Assembly (NCBI RefSeq): GCF_037392515.1
Contig: NC_090291.1
Span: forward strand, 2,568,501-2,632,500
DNA length: 64,000 bases
Source: Haliotis asinina
Lineage: Eukaryota > Mollusca > Gastropoda > Lepetellida > Haliotidae
Reading direction: 5' to 3'
Positions 50,538 to 63,290 of this stretch are shown in pieces; the first letter of the stretch is position 1; every line of letters starts with the position of its first letter. A program made the position numbers and the translations under genes. The notes under the pieces were generated by a model that did not search any database, was not told the DNA's origin, and was given only the letters and a program-made list of their open reading frames with translations.

Positions 50538-50664
50538 GTGTTTCCAAGAGGTATTGTGAATAATGTTATGTTCAGACTGAATGGCAAATTTGCTGTTAAC
50601 TTTGAGTTTTATTACAATATTTGTTCCCATCATTTTGGCTGAAGGAATGCCAGTGTAACATCAA

Positions 50665-53600
50665 ATTCTCCTTCTCGATAGAGGTACAGAGACACATTTT
50701 GAACTCTCTCTCCTTAGAGGTACAGTGTCATTCTTAACTCCCTCTCCCTATAGGTACAGAGCCACATGTTGGACACTTTCTCCTTCTAGGTACAGAGCCA
50801 CATACTGAACTCCCTCTCCCTATGGGTACAGAGCCACATGTTGGACACTTTCTCCTTCTAGGTACAGAGCCACATACTGAACTCCCTCTCCCTATGGGTA
50901 CAGAGCCACATGTTGGACACTTTCTCCTTCTAGGTACAGAGCCACATACTGAACTCCCTCTCCCTATGGGTACAGAGCCACATGTTGGACACTTTCTCCT
51001 TCTAGGTACAGAGCCACATACTGAACTCCCTCTCCCTATGGGTACAGAGCCACATGTTGGACACTTTCTCCTTCTAGGTACAGAGCCAAATACTGAACAC
51101 CTTCTCCTAGGTACCAAGCCACATACTGAACTCTTTCTCCTTCTAGGTACAGAGCCACATACTGAACACCTTCTCCTAGGTACCAAGCCACATACTGAAC
51201 TCCCTCTCCCTATGGGTACAGAGCCACATGTTGGACACTTTCTCCTTCTAGGTACAGAGCCACATACTGAACTCCCTCTCCCTATGGGTACAGAGCCACA
51301 TGTTGGACACTTTCTCCTTCTAGGTACAGAGCCACATACTGAACTCCCTCTCCCTATGGGTACAGAGCCACATGTTGGACACTTTCTCCTTCTAGGTACA
51401 GAGCCACATACTGAACTCCCTCTCCCTATGGGTACAGAGCCACATGTTGGACACTTTCTCCTTCTAGGTACAGAGCCACATACTGAACTCCCTCTCCCTA
51501 TGGGTACAGAGCCACATGTTGGACACTTTCTCCTTCTAGGTACAGAGCCAAATACTGAACACCTTCTCCTAGGTACCAAGCCACATACTGAACTCTTTCT
51601 CCTTCTAGGTACAGAGCCACATACTGAACACCTTCTCCTAGGTACCAAGCCACATACTGAACTCCCTCTCCCTATGGGTACAGAGCCACATGTTGGACAC
51701 TTTCTCCTTCTAGGTACAGAGCCACATACTGAACTCCCTCTCCCTATGGGTACAGAGCCACATGTTGGACACTTTCTCCTTCTAGGTACAGAGCCACATA
51801 CTGAACTCCCTCTCCCTATGGGTACAGAGCCACATGTTGGACACTTTCTCCTTCTAGGTACAGAGCCACATACTGAACACCTTCTCCTAGGTACCAAGCC
51901 ACATACTGAACTCTTTCTCCTTCTAGGTACAGAGCCACATACTGAACTCCCTCTCCCTATGGGTACAGAGCCACATGTTAGACACTTTCTCCTTCTAGGT
52001 ACAGAGCCAAATACTGAACACCTTCTCCTAGGTACCAAGCCACATACTGAACTCCTGCTTCGAGGTACAGAGCCACATACTGAACACCTTCTCCTAGGTA
52101 CCGAGCCACATACTGAACACCTTCTCCTTCTAGGTACAGAGCCACATACTGAACTCCTTCTCCCTATGGGTACAGAGCCACATGTTGGACACTTTCTCCT
52201 TCTAGGTACAGAGCCACATACTGAACTCCCTCTCCCTATGGGTACAGAGCCACATGTTGGACACTTTCTCCTTCTAGGTACAGAGCCACATACTGAACTC
52301 CCTCTCCCTATGGGTACAGAGCCACATGTTGGACACTTTCTCCTTCTAGGTACAGAGCCACATACTGAACTCCCTCTCCCTATGGGTACAGAGCCACATG
52401 TTGGACACTTTCTCCTTCTAGGTACAGAGCCACATACTGAACTCCCTCTCCCTATGGGTACAGAGCCACATGTTGGACACTTTCTCCTTCTAGGTACAGA
52501 GCCACATACTGAACTCCCTCTCCCTATGGGTACAGAGCCACATGTTGGACACTTTCTCCTTCTAGGTACAGAGCCACATACTGAACTCCCTCTCCCTATG
52601 GGTACAGAGCCACATGTTGGACACTTTCTCCTTCTAGGTACAGAGCCACATACTGAACTCCCTCTCCCTATGGGTACAGAGCCACATGTTGGACACTTTC
52701 TCCTTCTAGGTACAGAGCCACATACTGAACTCCCTCTCCCTATGGGTACAGAGCCACATGTTGGACACTTTCTCCTTCTAGGTACAGAGCCACATACTGA
52801 ACTCCCTCTCCCTATGGGTACAGAGCCACATGTTAGACACTTTCTCCTTCTAGGTACAGAGCCAAATACTGAACACCTTCTCCTAGGTACCAAGCCACAT
52901 ACTGAACTCCTGCTTCGAGGTACAGAGCCACATACTGAACACCTTCTCCTAGGTACCGAACCACATACTGAACACCTTCTCCTTCTAGGTACAGAGCCAC
53001 ATACTGAACTCCCTCTCCCTATGGGTACAGAGCCACATGTTAGACACTTTCTCCTTCTAGGTACAGAGCCACATACTGAACACCTTCTCCTTCTAGGTAC
53101 AGAGCCACATACTGAACTCCCTCTCCCTATGGGTACAGAGCCACATACTGGACACCTTCTCCTAAGTACAGACGCACATACTGAACTTCCTTTCCTTCTT
53201 CGAGGTACAGAGACACATTTTGGACTCCCTCTCTGTTGAGGTACAGAGCCACATACTGAACACCTTCTCCCTCTAAGTACAGAGGCACATACTGAACACC
53301 TTCTACTAGGTACCGAGCCACATGCTGAACACCTTCTCCTTCTAGGTACAGAGCCACACACTGAACTCCTTCTCCCTATGGGTACAGAACCACATACTGG
53401 ACACTTCCTCCTTCTAGGTACAGATCCACATACTGAACTCCCTTTCCCTATGGGTACAGAGCCATATACTTGACACCTTCTCCTTCTAGGTACAGAGCCA
53501 AATACTGAACACCTTCTCCTAGGTACCAAGCCACATACTGAACTCTTTCTCCTTCTAGGTACAGAGCTACATACTGAAAACCTTCTGCTTCGAGGTACAG

Positions 53601-54290
53601 AGTCACATACTGAACACCTTCTCCTAGGTACCAAGCCACATACTGAACACCTTCTAGGTACAGAGCTACATACTGGACAACTTCTCCTTGGTACAGAGCC
53701 ATATACTGAACACCTAGGTACCGAGCCACATACTGAACACCTTCTCCTTCTAGGTACAGAGCCACATACTGAACTCCCTCTCCCTATGGGTACAGAGCCA
53801 CATACTGGACACCTTCTCCTTCTAGGTACAGAGCCACATACTGAAAACCTTCTGCTTCGAGGTACAGAGCCACATACTAAACACCTTCCTCCAGGTACAG
53901 AGCTACATACTGGACACCTTCTCCTAGGTACAGAGCCACATTCTGAACTCCCTCTCCCTATGGGTACAGAGCCACATACTGGACACCTTCTCCTAAGTAC
54001 AGAGCCACATACCGAACTTCCTTTCCTTCTTCGAGGTACAGAGACACATTTTGAACTCCCTCTCTGTCGAGGTACAGAGCTACATACTGAACACCTTCTC
54101 CCTCTAAATACAGAGCCACATACTGAACACCTCCTTCATTCACCTTCAAGATCAAGGAACAGAGCCGTAGGCTGAACTTGCTCACCTTTGAGGTACAGCG
54201 CCTTAGTGAAGGCAGAACTCACTCATCCACCTACCTTTGAGGTACAGATCCTAAGGCCCAACCTTTGAGATACAGAATGGAATAATATCA
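50665..54290. repeat. 36-bp minisatellite with 72-bp dimers and higher-order blocks, 3.6 kb
   Basis: Monomers start GGTACAGAGCCACAT; type A continues ACTGAACTCCCTCTCCCTAT, type B GTTGGACACTTTCTCCTTCT, alternating as 72-bp dimers. 33-bp variants (GGTACCAAGCC) mark larger blocks repeated at intervals of about 460 bp (51081, 51543, 52002) and about 855 bp (51975, 52830). Edges (50665-50760, 53200-54290) are more degenerate. Units divisible by three leave frames of 805 and 966 codons open; neither has protein-like features. Confidence 0.95.
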
Positions 54291-54334
54291 TCTATTGGGA
54301 CATGTACAGATATATGGTACCCATGAAGATCTGG

Positions 54335-54425
54335 GTAGAATTGATCTTCAGCAACCCAGGATTGATGTTAGAAATGATTGAAGAGATCAGGTTGTCAGGC
54401 TCACTGACTTAGTTAATATGTCCCG
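54335..54425 (+). mobile_element. Long gastropod repeat, 5' fragment
   Basis: ATTGATCTTCAGCAACCCAG, AGATCAGGTTGTCAGGCTCA, CTGACTTAGTTAATATGTC. Confidence 0.5.
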
Positions 54426-55923
54426 TTAATACCGTTACTTTCATGGGCAGACCTTTTAATTGCCACCAAGCTATTTCTAAGAAGCCATCTGTTTGCCTTA
54501 AAAGGTTCACCTTGGAAACTTGAACTGACCAGTAATAAATCAATGCATACATTCCAGGAAATTTTCTGTGTTTTGATATCAATTGCTAAGTAGATGTTTT
54601 CCTAAAAGCAGATTTTAATAATGACATCATATGACAAAGAAGTTGCAGTGTATGTTTATTCCAGAATAGAATATGTATCGTGTTTAGCTTGGTAAGTCGT
54701 TTTTATATTGACGATCCCAAATGCTTGCATGGTAATGTCTATATATGTGCTGTTCTAGAAAACTAGAGAAATTGTATGCCATTATACATAGACTCCATTG
54801 TCCTGACTCATATTGCTAAAATAATTCTGCCTGAGCAAGCAACAACAACAACAACAAAATTTAATTATTTCTAAAAGCAACAAATAAAATATTCAAATAA
54901 TGCCAGACAACCACCTGTTGTCTTCTAAGCACAAGCAAATGTTTGCAAGCATGTGGCAGGTTTTCATTTAGCTGGTGCCTTATTTTTGCTGATGAGCATA
55001 TTTGTGAATAAATAGCCAGGCAAAATGAAAAGGATGTTTTCACTGATGCACACTGTGGCGGGGTTGTTTCGCATTTTACAGCAGTCTGTCACACCTCTTT
55101 AGCAGCCTGTTTCAGTTGCTGGAGATTATGTGTCTGGAATTCTTCTAAATTAGCATTTTCTGATGAAGGGGGTTATTGTCTGGGGAAATTCTATCCTAAA
55201 GGGCAGCTTTTCGTCTGAATGGTTTTCTATCCCGACAGCTACCCCTGATGAGGACATGCTGACTGAGTTACACTCCAAGACTGCCACCCATGGCAAAGCC
55301 TTTCATTAGCTGCACAATACAAAAATAGATTGTTAACGTGTTAAGTTAGACAGTATTGAGTGGCCGTCTGTGGTGTGTGCTTTCATTGTGTTTGTACAAA
55401 ATTGGAAACTATTAGCAGTATAAGACTGTTACAGTATAATTAACCTGATCGTCAAGACCTGTGTGTGTGGTGTTGATGTTTTCAAATGAAATCTGGCTGG
55501 AGGCCAGTCAATTTATGCTTGTGCAAGCAGTCATGTTTCAAGAATAATATTCACTTTGTACCTGGCTGATTTATGAATGTAATCATCCTGAGACGAGGAT
55601 TGTTGCTCGCATTGTCAACCACATGTTTTGTTTTGTTTCAACTGAATCTAGTTGTACTGTGACTTCTGACTGGGGTCACAATTTATCTAGACCTGGTAAC
55701 AATGAGTGTAATACTGCAGCCCAAGTATGCATACCTTTCAGTAATAATTCACAAAGGAGAATTTAATATTTCCTGTTTCATTGTACTAAATGAATATGTA
55801 GCTGTTGCATGGCAAGGACAGCTGTGAACCAGCCCATTTGAACTCGAGTGTCATACAGGGCGGAATAGCTCTTCAAAGACATGCGACAAAATGTTTTGGA
55901 TGTCAACCGTAACATTTTCCATA

Positions 55924-57475
55924 CAGTGGAAGCTGTCTAATTTGGACTCGACTGGGACCGACTTTTGTGTCCGGATTATGAGAATTCCGAATTGGACTGA
56001 TGAGAGTCAAGAGTTAGCTCCCTTGACCAGGAGATACGCATGCATGGTACTTTTACCATGGTGTAACATGTTTTCGGGGTAATAGGACAAAAGATGATCA
56101 TGGAGATTATTGTGTATCAGTAGATTATCAAAACTGTAATTCCGTCAATAAATATCACCTCATCTTATATAAATAACCCCCTTGTACGGAAGCGCATGTG
56201 ATTCAATCTTCTCCACAGAAATCAACAAATGGAACGTATCATTGGTTCAGGCATTTCGTCACTGATGAGAAATTCCTGGAGCATCAAGAATGAAGATTTT
56301 TAATGGATATCAACTTCTTTATTATGAGAACACAACGTTTTGGAGTTAATGCTTACTCCTTCATCAGGGGAATGAGGATGGGGTACAGAGCTATATTTAT
56401 ATGTACAGGTAAACAATAACAAAGTAACAAGTGGAATGAATTAGCGAAAGCTGGAAGCCAGTATAAACAAGCACTGATAGGAAGCCGACAGTTATGATAA
56501 CAATGATGGAAGCCAATGGTAATTACATTACACATGATAGGATTATGCATACATAACACAGATTGAGGATTAAGGACAATGTACATGATTGGGGATTAAG
56601 GATGGAAGCCAGTGGTGATAGCATTACACATGATTGTAAATTAAGGATGATTTACATGTTCGGGGATTAGGGATGAAGGATGATGATGTACAAACACAAG
56701 TTGATAAGGATGTACAAGGGTAGATTGACTATATATTGGCACAATGTTGTGTAAACACTAATGAATTACATAGATAGAATGTACATGGATAGATACTTGG
56801 TAGGTACACTCCTTGGTCACAAGTGCCTGGGACTTATTGATAAATTAATCTTATCTAAGCGTAATGGCTTCCAGCTTTCGTTAATTCATTCCACTTGTTA
56901 CTTTGTTGTTGTTTACCTGTACATATAAATATAGCTCTGTACCCTATTCACATTCACCTGATGAAGGAGTAAGCATTAACTCTGAAATGTTTTGTTTTCA
57001 TAATAAAGAAGTTGATATCCATAAAAAATCTTCATTCTTATGTATTTCACTTCTAAATGCCCTTCAAAGACTTGATACTGGAGTATCGTCTTTTTTATAA
57101 CAAAATTGCATACCATCAAAATGACACTGAGTGAGGCGTGTCAGCTTGCTGAAATTCTTTGTTAATTCCTGTTGTTAATTGATTATCATCACACCTGATA
57201 ATCCATTTGAAGTTGGTAATCGGCTAACTACAAAGCACTTCCGCCTCAGCACTTCTGCCTCAGGCAGTCCCGCTAGTCCGAGTTAATTAGCGATGTTTTC
57301 GTAGTAAATTACCTAGAAAGGCCTAGATTTCAGTCCGAAGTCCGAGTTACATGAAGTCCGAATTAGTTAGCCTGTATGTAATGATAACTCAGTTAACTTC
57401 TGCCGGGACCAACAATTCGGTCCAAATTATATAGAAAGCCGAGTTACTTAGTGTCGAGTAAGACAGCTTCCACTG
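55924..57475. mobile_element. pogo/Tigger-like non-autonomous DNA transposon, about 1.55 kb
   Basis: Left tip CAGTGGAAGCTGTCTAATTT, right tip AAGACAGCTTCCACTG, each flanked by TA (55922-55923, 57476-57477). Inner ends share GGGACCGAC / GCCGGGACC and many TCCGAATT / CCGAGTTA words, typical of pogo-type termini. No transposase frame. It contains the foldback element below. Confidence 0.65.
56288..57040. mobile_element. Foldback element with arms of about 172 bp, nested
   Basis: Left arm 56289-56460 (ATGAAGATTTTTAATGGATA, CAACTTCTTTATTATGAG, GGAGTTAATGCTTACTCCTT) is the inverse of 56866-57037 with few changes; the spacer is about 405 bp and contains tandem GGATTAAGGATG words. Confidence 0.75.
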
Positions 57476-57524
57476 TATATTAGAATACCGACTTCTAAAT
57501 GCCTGCTCACTATTCAACATGGCG

Positions 57525-57672
57525 GTGGGGTAGACTAGCAGTTAAAGCATTTGCTCTTCACGCCAAAGATCCAGGTTCAATTCCCCACATGGGTATTGTG
57601 TGTGAAGCCCATTTCAGGAGTCCCCTGCCATGATATTGCTGGAATAGTGCTACAAAGTGGTGAGAAACTAAT
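57525..57672 (+). mobile_element. tRNA-derived SINE copy
   Basis: GGTGGGGTAGACTAGCAGTT (A-box region), CCAGGTTCAATTCCCCACAT (B-box), GTGTGAAGCCCATTTCAGGA, GATATTGCTGGAATAGTGCT. Confidence 0.8.
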
Positions 57673-57744
57673 CTATCTCATTCAAGAGCACATGCTTCTT
57701 GTGAGACGGAGATAACAAGATGAGGTAGCTAGGTTTACTGAAGT

Positions 57745-57975
57745 GGTAGCATTCAATTCCATATATTAATGCTCATGATGCCAATCTTTGGATTGTCTGA
57801 TCCAGACAATTATTTACAGACCAAACAAACAAAACAGAAATTTAGTTGATAGCATGTCAACATGAACTGACATCCTGTTTTGATGGTTTTAGTATCAATC
57901 ACTGGATTGTCAGGTTAGGTTTTGCAAAGGCCACCATCATATAGCTAGAAGGTTGCTGAGTGTGTTTTTCAACCC
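57745..57975 (+). mobile_element. Long gastropod repeat, rearranged copy
   Basis: TTGGATTGTCTGATCCAGAC, AATTATTTACAGACC, then a second TCACTGGATTGTCAGGTTAG and CATCATATAGCTAGAAGGTT. Confidence 0.5.
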
Positions 57976-59845
57976 ATAAACAACAAGCAGAGATAGAAAG
58001 AAAGAAACAAACATTAATTTCACTGGTAAGGCTAGCAGGAGCAATTGTGATTGACAAGGCCAGTGGAATGCTGCATACATGTTTGTGTAAAGTATAAGGA
58101 ATATTCCTACATGCCTGCATACTGCGTTTACCTACATGGACAGGTAAGACAGGTGTGTTGTGTACCTACACAGCACCTGTATTGACACTGCAGTCAACGT
58201 GACTGAACTTGCCTCAAGTGTACCTTTTTCTGTTGATATACTTTACGAGAATTGTAAAGATGTTAAAGCATTAAAGTGTAAATGAGGTTAGCTATCAGTG
58301 ACTGCTTTAGGACAGACAACTACTGTCTTTGTGGGGATCTGTTTTGTGAGTGTTTTATGTAGGTACGTGAGTGATCATTGAGCCGTGATCTGCCGAGTTG
58401 ACTGACAGGTCGCTAAAGACGACAGATAGTTGGCGAGTGAATCACACGGGTATACGCTCACAACAGCGATTGTGTGTTTGGAATGTACTGCTGCCTTTTG
58501 TGGAGGGCTTGTTCTGTCGCTGCTGACTCTGAGTTTGTGTACTGAGTGGCAGTGTGGAGTGTGAGAGTGCTACCGGAGTGTCAGTCTAGAGTGTTACTCG
58601 GGCTGTCCGCAGCCTGTCCAAGTGAAACATCTGGGCATGTCAAGTGTTGTCCACCAGTTGTCCACAAGTGAGTCAGACTGTTGATTTTGTCTCATTTCCT
58701 TCCAAACCAAGTGTGTACAGCTCAGTACTGAAGCTAGGTGTATGCATTGTCAACAGTGATTTCTTACTGACATTGTTGTGTTACTGTTGAGTGCAGAGTT
58801 TCTGCAACATTTGCTGTTTAGTCACTGCTAGTAGTTATCACCTTGCAGCAAAAAGCATTTGCTTTACAGTAATGGGGGATTAGATTGGCATCATGCAGCT
58901 TACATTTACTCTTGGTTAAATGCACCAAAAGGGTTCTGATTCATGTTTATCAATATCTTTAAATGAGAACACAGTGATTAAGCAGTAACTGCTCAGAAGC
59001 TTATATCTGAAAATATCGTATAGGAATAACGGTCTTGATAATTATTCCTGATAGTCTAGAGTTTTACTCATCAGCACAAAATATTGCATAGGAATAGCAA
59101 TCTTGTTAATTCCTGATACTCAAGAGTTTTACACAGATAGCCTTGATGGAATGTGCTGTAGAGGTAACATTGACAATGAAGATGACAAAGAAGAGGAGCT
59201 ATACTGCTTAGATTCTTATTCCTGCATTGAGTGTAATTTAGAGAATTTGTGTTGAAATGCCCCCAAAGTGAAAAAAAAATATCGGGTTTAAAATCCTTTT
59301 TTTTGTAGATAATTGTTTTGCAGGTTTGCATGTCAAGGGGACAGTGATTAAATCCTAAAAGCAAAACAATAGTAGTATTCAGCTGGGAAGTAGGGGTAAT
59401 TGTCTGTGTATACTGTATGTGCTGTGTGAGACTGTGAGTATAGGTACATGTTTATGTGGCTTAGAGATTCCAGAGGTCCATTAATCAGATGTTGCCTGAG
59501 GCAGTAGCTCTTTGCTTTGTACTTAATCCACCAATCTATCTATACCATGCAAGTAGGGGATATTCCATTTTGCGAGCATACCACTAGCCATTGCCAGTGC
59601 ATATGAGAAGACGTAATAATATATCCATTCAGATAAAATATTTCCAAAGGAATGGAATAGATTGTCAAATTTTCAGTTAATTTCTCTTCGTCACCTGTTT
59701 CCTCCTTGGCTTTAGCACACAGTTTTTATCAATCTAGTAAATCCAATATCCCCTACTTTATTTTTTATGGGATATACACATATATATACATGGAAAACAT
59801 CACACGACACCTTCATGTTAAGACACATTGAGACTCAGGCTTAGA

Positions 59846-61060
59846 TTATATGTACTATCAGACTTTCCATAGCTGAACATATTTCCCATCCGACTTTCCA
59901 TAGCTGAACATATTTCCCATCTGACTTTCCATAGCTGAACATATTTCACATCTGACTTTCCATAGCTGAACATGTTTCCCACCAGACAGTGTAAAGCTGA
60001 ACATATTTCCCATCCGTCTTTCCATAGCTGAACATATTTCCCATCTGACTTTCCATAGCTGAACATATTTCCCATCTGACTTTCCATAGCTGAACATATT
60101 TCACATCTGACTTTCCATAACTGAACATGTTTCCCATCAGACAGTGTAAATCTGAACATATTTCCCATCTGGCTTTCCATAGCTGGACATATTTCCCATC
60201 TGACTTTCCATAGCTGAACATATTTCCCATCTGACTTTCCATAGCTGAACATGTTTCCCACCAGACAGTGTAAATCTGAACATATTTCCCATCTGACTTT
60301 CCATAGCTGAACATATTTCCCATCTGATTTTCCATAGCTGAACATATTTCCCATCTGACTTTCCATAGCTGAACATGTTTCCCATCTGACTTTCCATAGC
60401 TGAACATGTTTCTCAAAAGACATTGTAAAGCTGAACATATTTCCCATCTGACTTTCCATAGCTGAACATGTTTCTCACCAGACATGTAAAGCTGAACATA
60501 TTTCCCATCTGACTTTCCATAGCTGAACATGTTTCCCACCAGACAGTGTAAAGCTGAACATATTTCCCATCTGACTTTCCATAGCTGAACATGTTTCCCA
60601 CCAGACATTGTAGAGCTGAACATATTTCCCATCTGACTTTCCATAGCTGAACATGTTTCTCACCAGACAGTGTAAAGCTGAACATATTTCCCATCTGACT
60701 TTCCATAGCTGAACATGTTTCCCGCCAGACAGAGTAAAGCTGAACATATTTCCCATCTGATTTTCCATAGCTGAACTTGTTTCCTATCAGACATTCTAAA
60801 GCTGAACATGTTTCTTATTTGTCAAACTAAATCTGAACATTTACTAGCAGTCACTGTAAAGCTGAACTTGTTTGCTTTGAGACAAGCTAAAGCTGAGCAT
60901 GTTTCCTATTAGAGATACTAATGCAGAACTTGTTTTTTATCAGACGTGCTTAATCTGAACATGTTTATTAGCAGACATCGTAAAGCTGAATGTGTGTGCT
61001 ATCCGACAAGCTAAAACTGAACATGATTCCGATTTGTCACACTAAAGACATGCGGAAGTG
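59846..61060. repeat. 31-bp minisatellite, about 39 units
   Basis: Two monomer types alternate: CTTTCCATAGCTGAACATAT TTCCCATCTGA and AGCTGAACATGTTTCCCACC AGACAGTGTAA. Degenerates strongly after 60780. Frames open on the - strand arise because three 31-bp units restore phase without a stop. Confidence 0.92.
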
Positions 61061-61231
61061 AAATTTATTCCATGTTTAAAAAACAAAGCCTGAACTTCTT
61101 ACTTAGTAGGTTTTTAATCCTCTAAACCCACTGAACGAGTTGAGGTACAGAAGATGTCTGAGTACATGAAGTAGTTGTCTGTCCTGTGACTGCATTGTTA
61201 TAAACATAGTATGATCATCAAGGGCTGCTTG

Positions 61232-61873
61232 TGTCACGGTTAAGAATTTGCCGTGACAAACAACGTAAGAAACCCCCTGTGAACCAGCAAAACAGAACAC
61301 AGACAAGTCTAAAACATTCAAATACTGTATTATTAGGTCTAAGCAAGAGTCTGAGAGCAAGTTATACAAAGTCACAAGTCAATTTCACAATACTGATTTC
61401 AAATACAATACACGTTAGACAAAATCTAAGGCAATGGGTCACAAAATGTAATATAGCAAACTCACCAAAGCCTTAGTGCGAGAGATGCAGAATGCAACAC
61501 AGGGATGAGTCTGACAGCGGTTAATATAGATCAAACATAATGGCAGTGATTTATGATGCTACTCCAGTGATGTGTCCTAACAACACGGCAGCTAGCCTTT
61601 ATATATATATTCTGTCATTTCCCGAAAGTTCGGGCACATACGACCATCACCAACACTGTAGAAATCTCCAGCAGTCTCCTGGAAGTAACAAATAGAAAAT
61701 CAAGAGCAGATAATTTCCGGACAGCCTGCTACCAATATCTTAAAAATGCTGACCATCTATTATATGAAATGTGACCCATCATAATTATTATTCAAAACAC
61801 TAAACATTGTGACCCAGCAATAATTATTACTTAATTAATAACAAAAATATCCAGAAAATACACACTCATAACA
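61232..61873 (-). mobile_element. Solo LTR, 642 bp
   Basis: Begins TGTCACGG and ends ATAACA (TG...CA), with the 4-bp direct repeat CTTG at 61228-61231 and 61874-61877. On the - strand a TATA-like TATATATATAAAGGCTAG lies at about 61596-61613, so transcription would run leftwards. No internal region remains. Superfamily (Gypsy is likeliest from size and duplication) is not certain. Confidence 0.65.
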
Positions 61874-61934
61874 CTTGTGATAACCCAGTGATTGTGTCTG
61901 GTCTTCCCTCACCTCTTCCTCAGTCTGTGTGCCA

Positions 61935-62148
61935 TAAAAGGCGACTATGCTTGTCGTAGGAGGCGACTAACGGGATCGGGTGGTCACGCTGGCTGACTTG
62001 GTTGACACATGTTATTGGTTCCTATTTGCACAGATTGATGCACATGCTGTTGATCACTGAATTGTCTGGTCCAGATTCAATTATTTACAGACTGCCGCCA
62101 TATAGCTGGAATATTACTGAGTGCGGCGTAAAACTCAACTCACTCAGT
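61935..62148 (+). mobile_element. Long gastropod repeat, well-preserved copy
   Basis: AAAAGGCGACTATGCTTGTC, GGAGGCGACTAACGGGATCG, CTGGCTGACTTGGTTGACAC, AATTGTCTGGTCCAGATTCA, ATATAGCTGGAATATTACTG, GCGGCGTAAAACTCAACTCA. Confidence 0.8.
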
Positions 62149-62209
62149 CTGTGTGAAGTGCAGTACTGACAGAAGGTGTAGAACAGACTGATGTACACAT
62201 TTAAAATAA

Positions 62210-62244
<35 letters not shown>
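62210..62244. repeat. (GTCT)n microsatellite
   Basis: Uninterrupted GTCT units, about 8.5 copies. Confidence 0.95.
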
Positions 62245-63135
62245 AAGTCATGCAGTGGCTGTTGGTAATGAGCTGATTTTGAGTTATTTGTACACACTGA
62301 CTACCATATGTCTGTCTATCTGTTAACTGCTACTCTTGGTGGGATGTGAAGTGGATTGACAGTTATGCACGTACATGTGACCATATGTGTCTGTCGGCTA
62401 CAGGGCTGGAGTGACATGTCAAGGTTGACAACATGGTGGGAACTTAACCCAGATGATAATACAATGTAAACTATGGCACACTGAACAAACAACTACATCA
62501 CGTCATAGCTCATCCTGCACTAAACACGAGGTCATTTACCCCAGCCAACACAGTCCACAGTGAGAAGCCATTTTTGAAGAGCAGCATGTTTCACATGTTT
62601 TCTGTAAGACACATGAATTCTGTTTTTTTGTATTACAGATTCTTTCCACCAAATTGACTAGGTTGGACAGAGGCCATATTATTGTCCCGAAAATTTAAAC
62701 TTTGCATGGTTTATGAGATAAAGAGAGAATGTTTTGTTTCCCATGCCAGCACATGTGGTATAACCTCAACCACAGAATAAGTGTGGACAAATGACGGATT
62801 GAAACATTATTTAATTTTAACAGCGAGTATGAATGAGGAAGACAGTGACCGTCCAGTTGTGAGAAATTAATCAATCTGCTCAGTGCTTAGGTAATACCCA
62901 TTGATTGATTAAAGGATTAGTTCGCTGTTTTCTTGACAGCTTACCTGAGAAAGCTTTGTTTTGTGATTTCACTCTATGTATTGTAAAATTGACTGGATAT
63001 AGCCTAGTCATCAAAATGTCTCATATGTTATACCCTTTACCCTTTCATGCAACATTTTATCATCCCCTACCCCAACGTACTGTATATTTTTATGATTAAG
63101 ACCTATAACCTCCATTCACTACCCAAATCTGAGCG

Positions 63136-63290
63136 TGAAAGGGTAGCCTAGTGGTTAAAGTGTTCACACAACATGCTGGAGACCCAGGTTCAATTCCTTA
63201 CATGGGTACATTGTGTGATGCCCATTTCTGGCGTCCCTACCTTAATATTGCTGGAATATTGCTAAAGGGGGCATAAAATTCACTCACACA
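63136..63290 (+). mobile_element. tRNA-derived SINE, good copy
   Basis: AAAGGGTAGCCTAGTGGTTA (A-box), CCCAGGTTCAATTCCTTACA (B-box), TGATGCCCATTTCTGGCGTC, ATATTGCTGGAATATTGCTA, then GGGGGCATAAAATTCACTCA. Confidence 0.85.

Noticed and set aside
50734-53634. A 966-codon frame on - and an 805-codon frame on + in the same DNA
   Set aside because: Both lie wholly in the 36-bp array; unit lengths divisible by three keep any stop-free frame open. No domains, and no independent codon signature.
56940-57010. Hammerhead ribozyme (CTGATGA ... GAAA with a GGAGT/ACTCT stem between)
   Set aside because: The core words and a stem II are there, but no stem I partner and no proper U-H cleavage site after stem III can be drawn; the opposite arm has AAAA instead of GAAA.
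59818-60768. Several 80-230 codon frames with CSAMESQMGNMF-like repeats
   Set aside because: Three-frame readings of the 31-bp array, all on one strand and overlapping; not protein-like.
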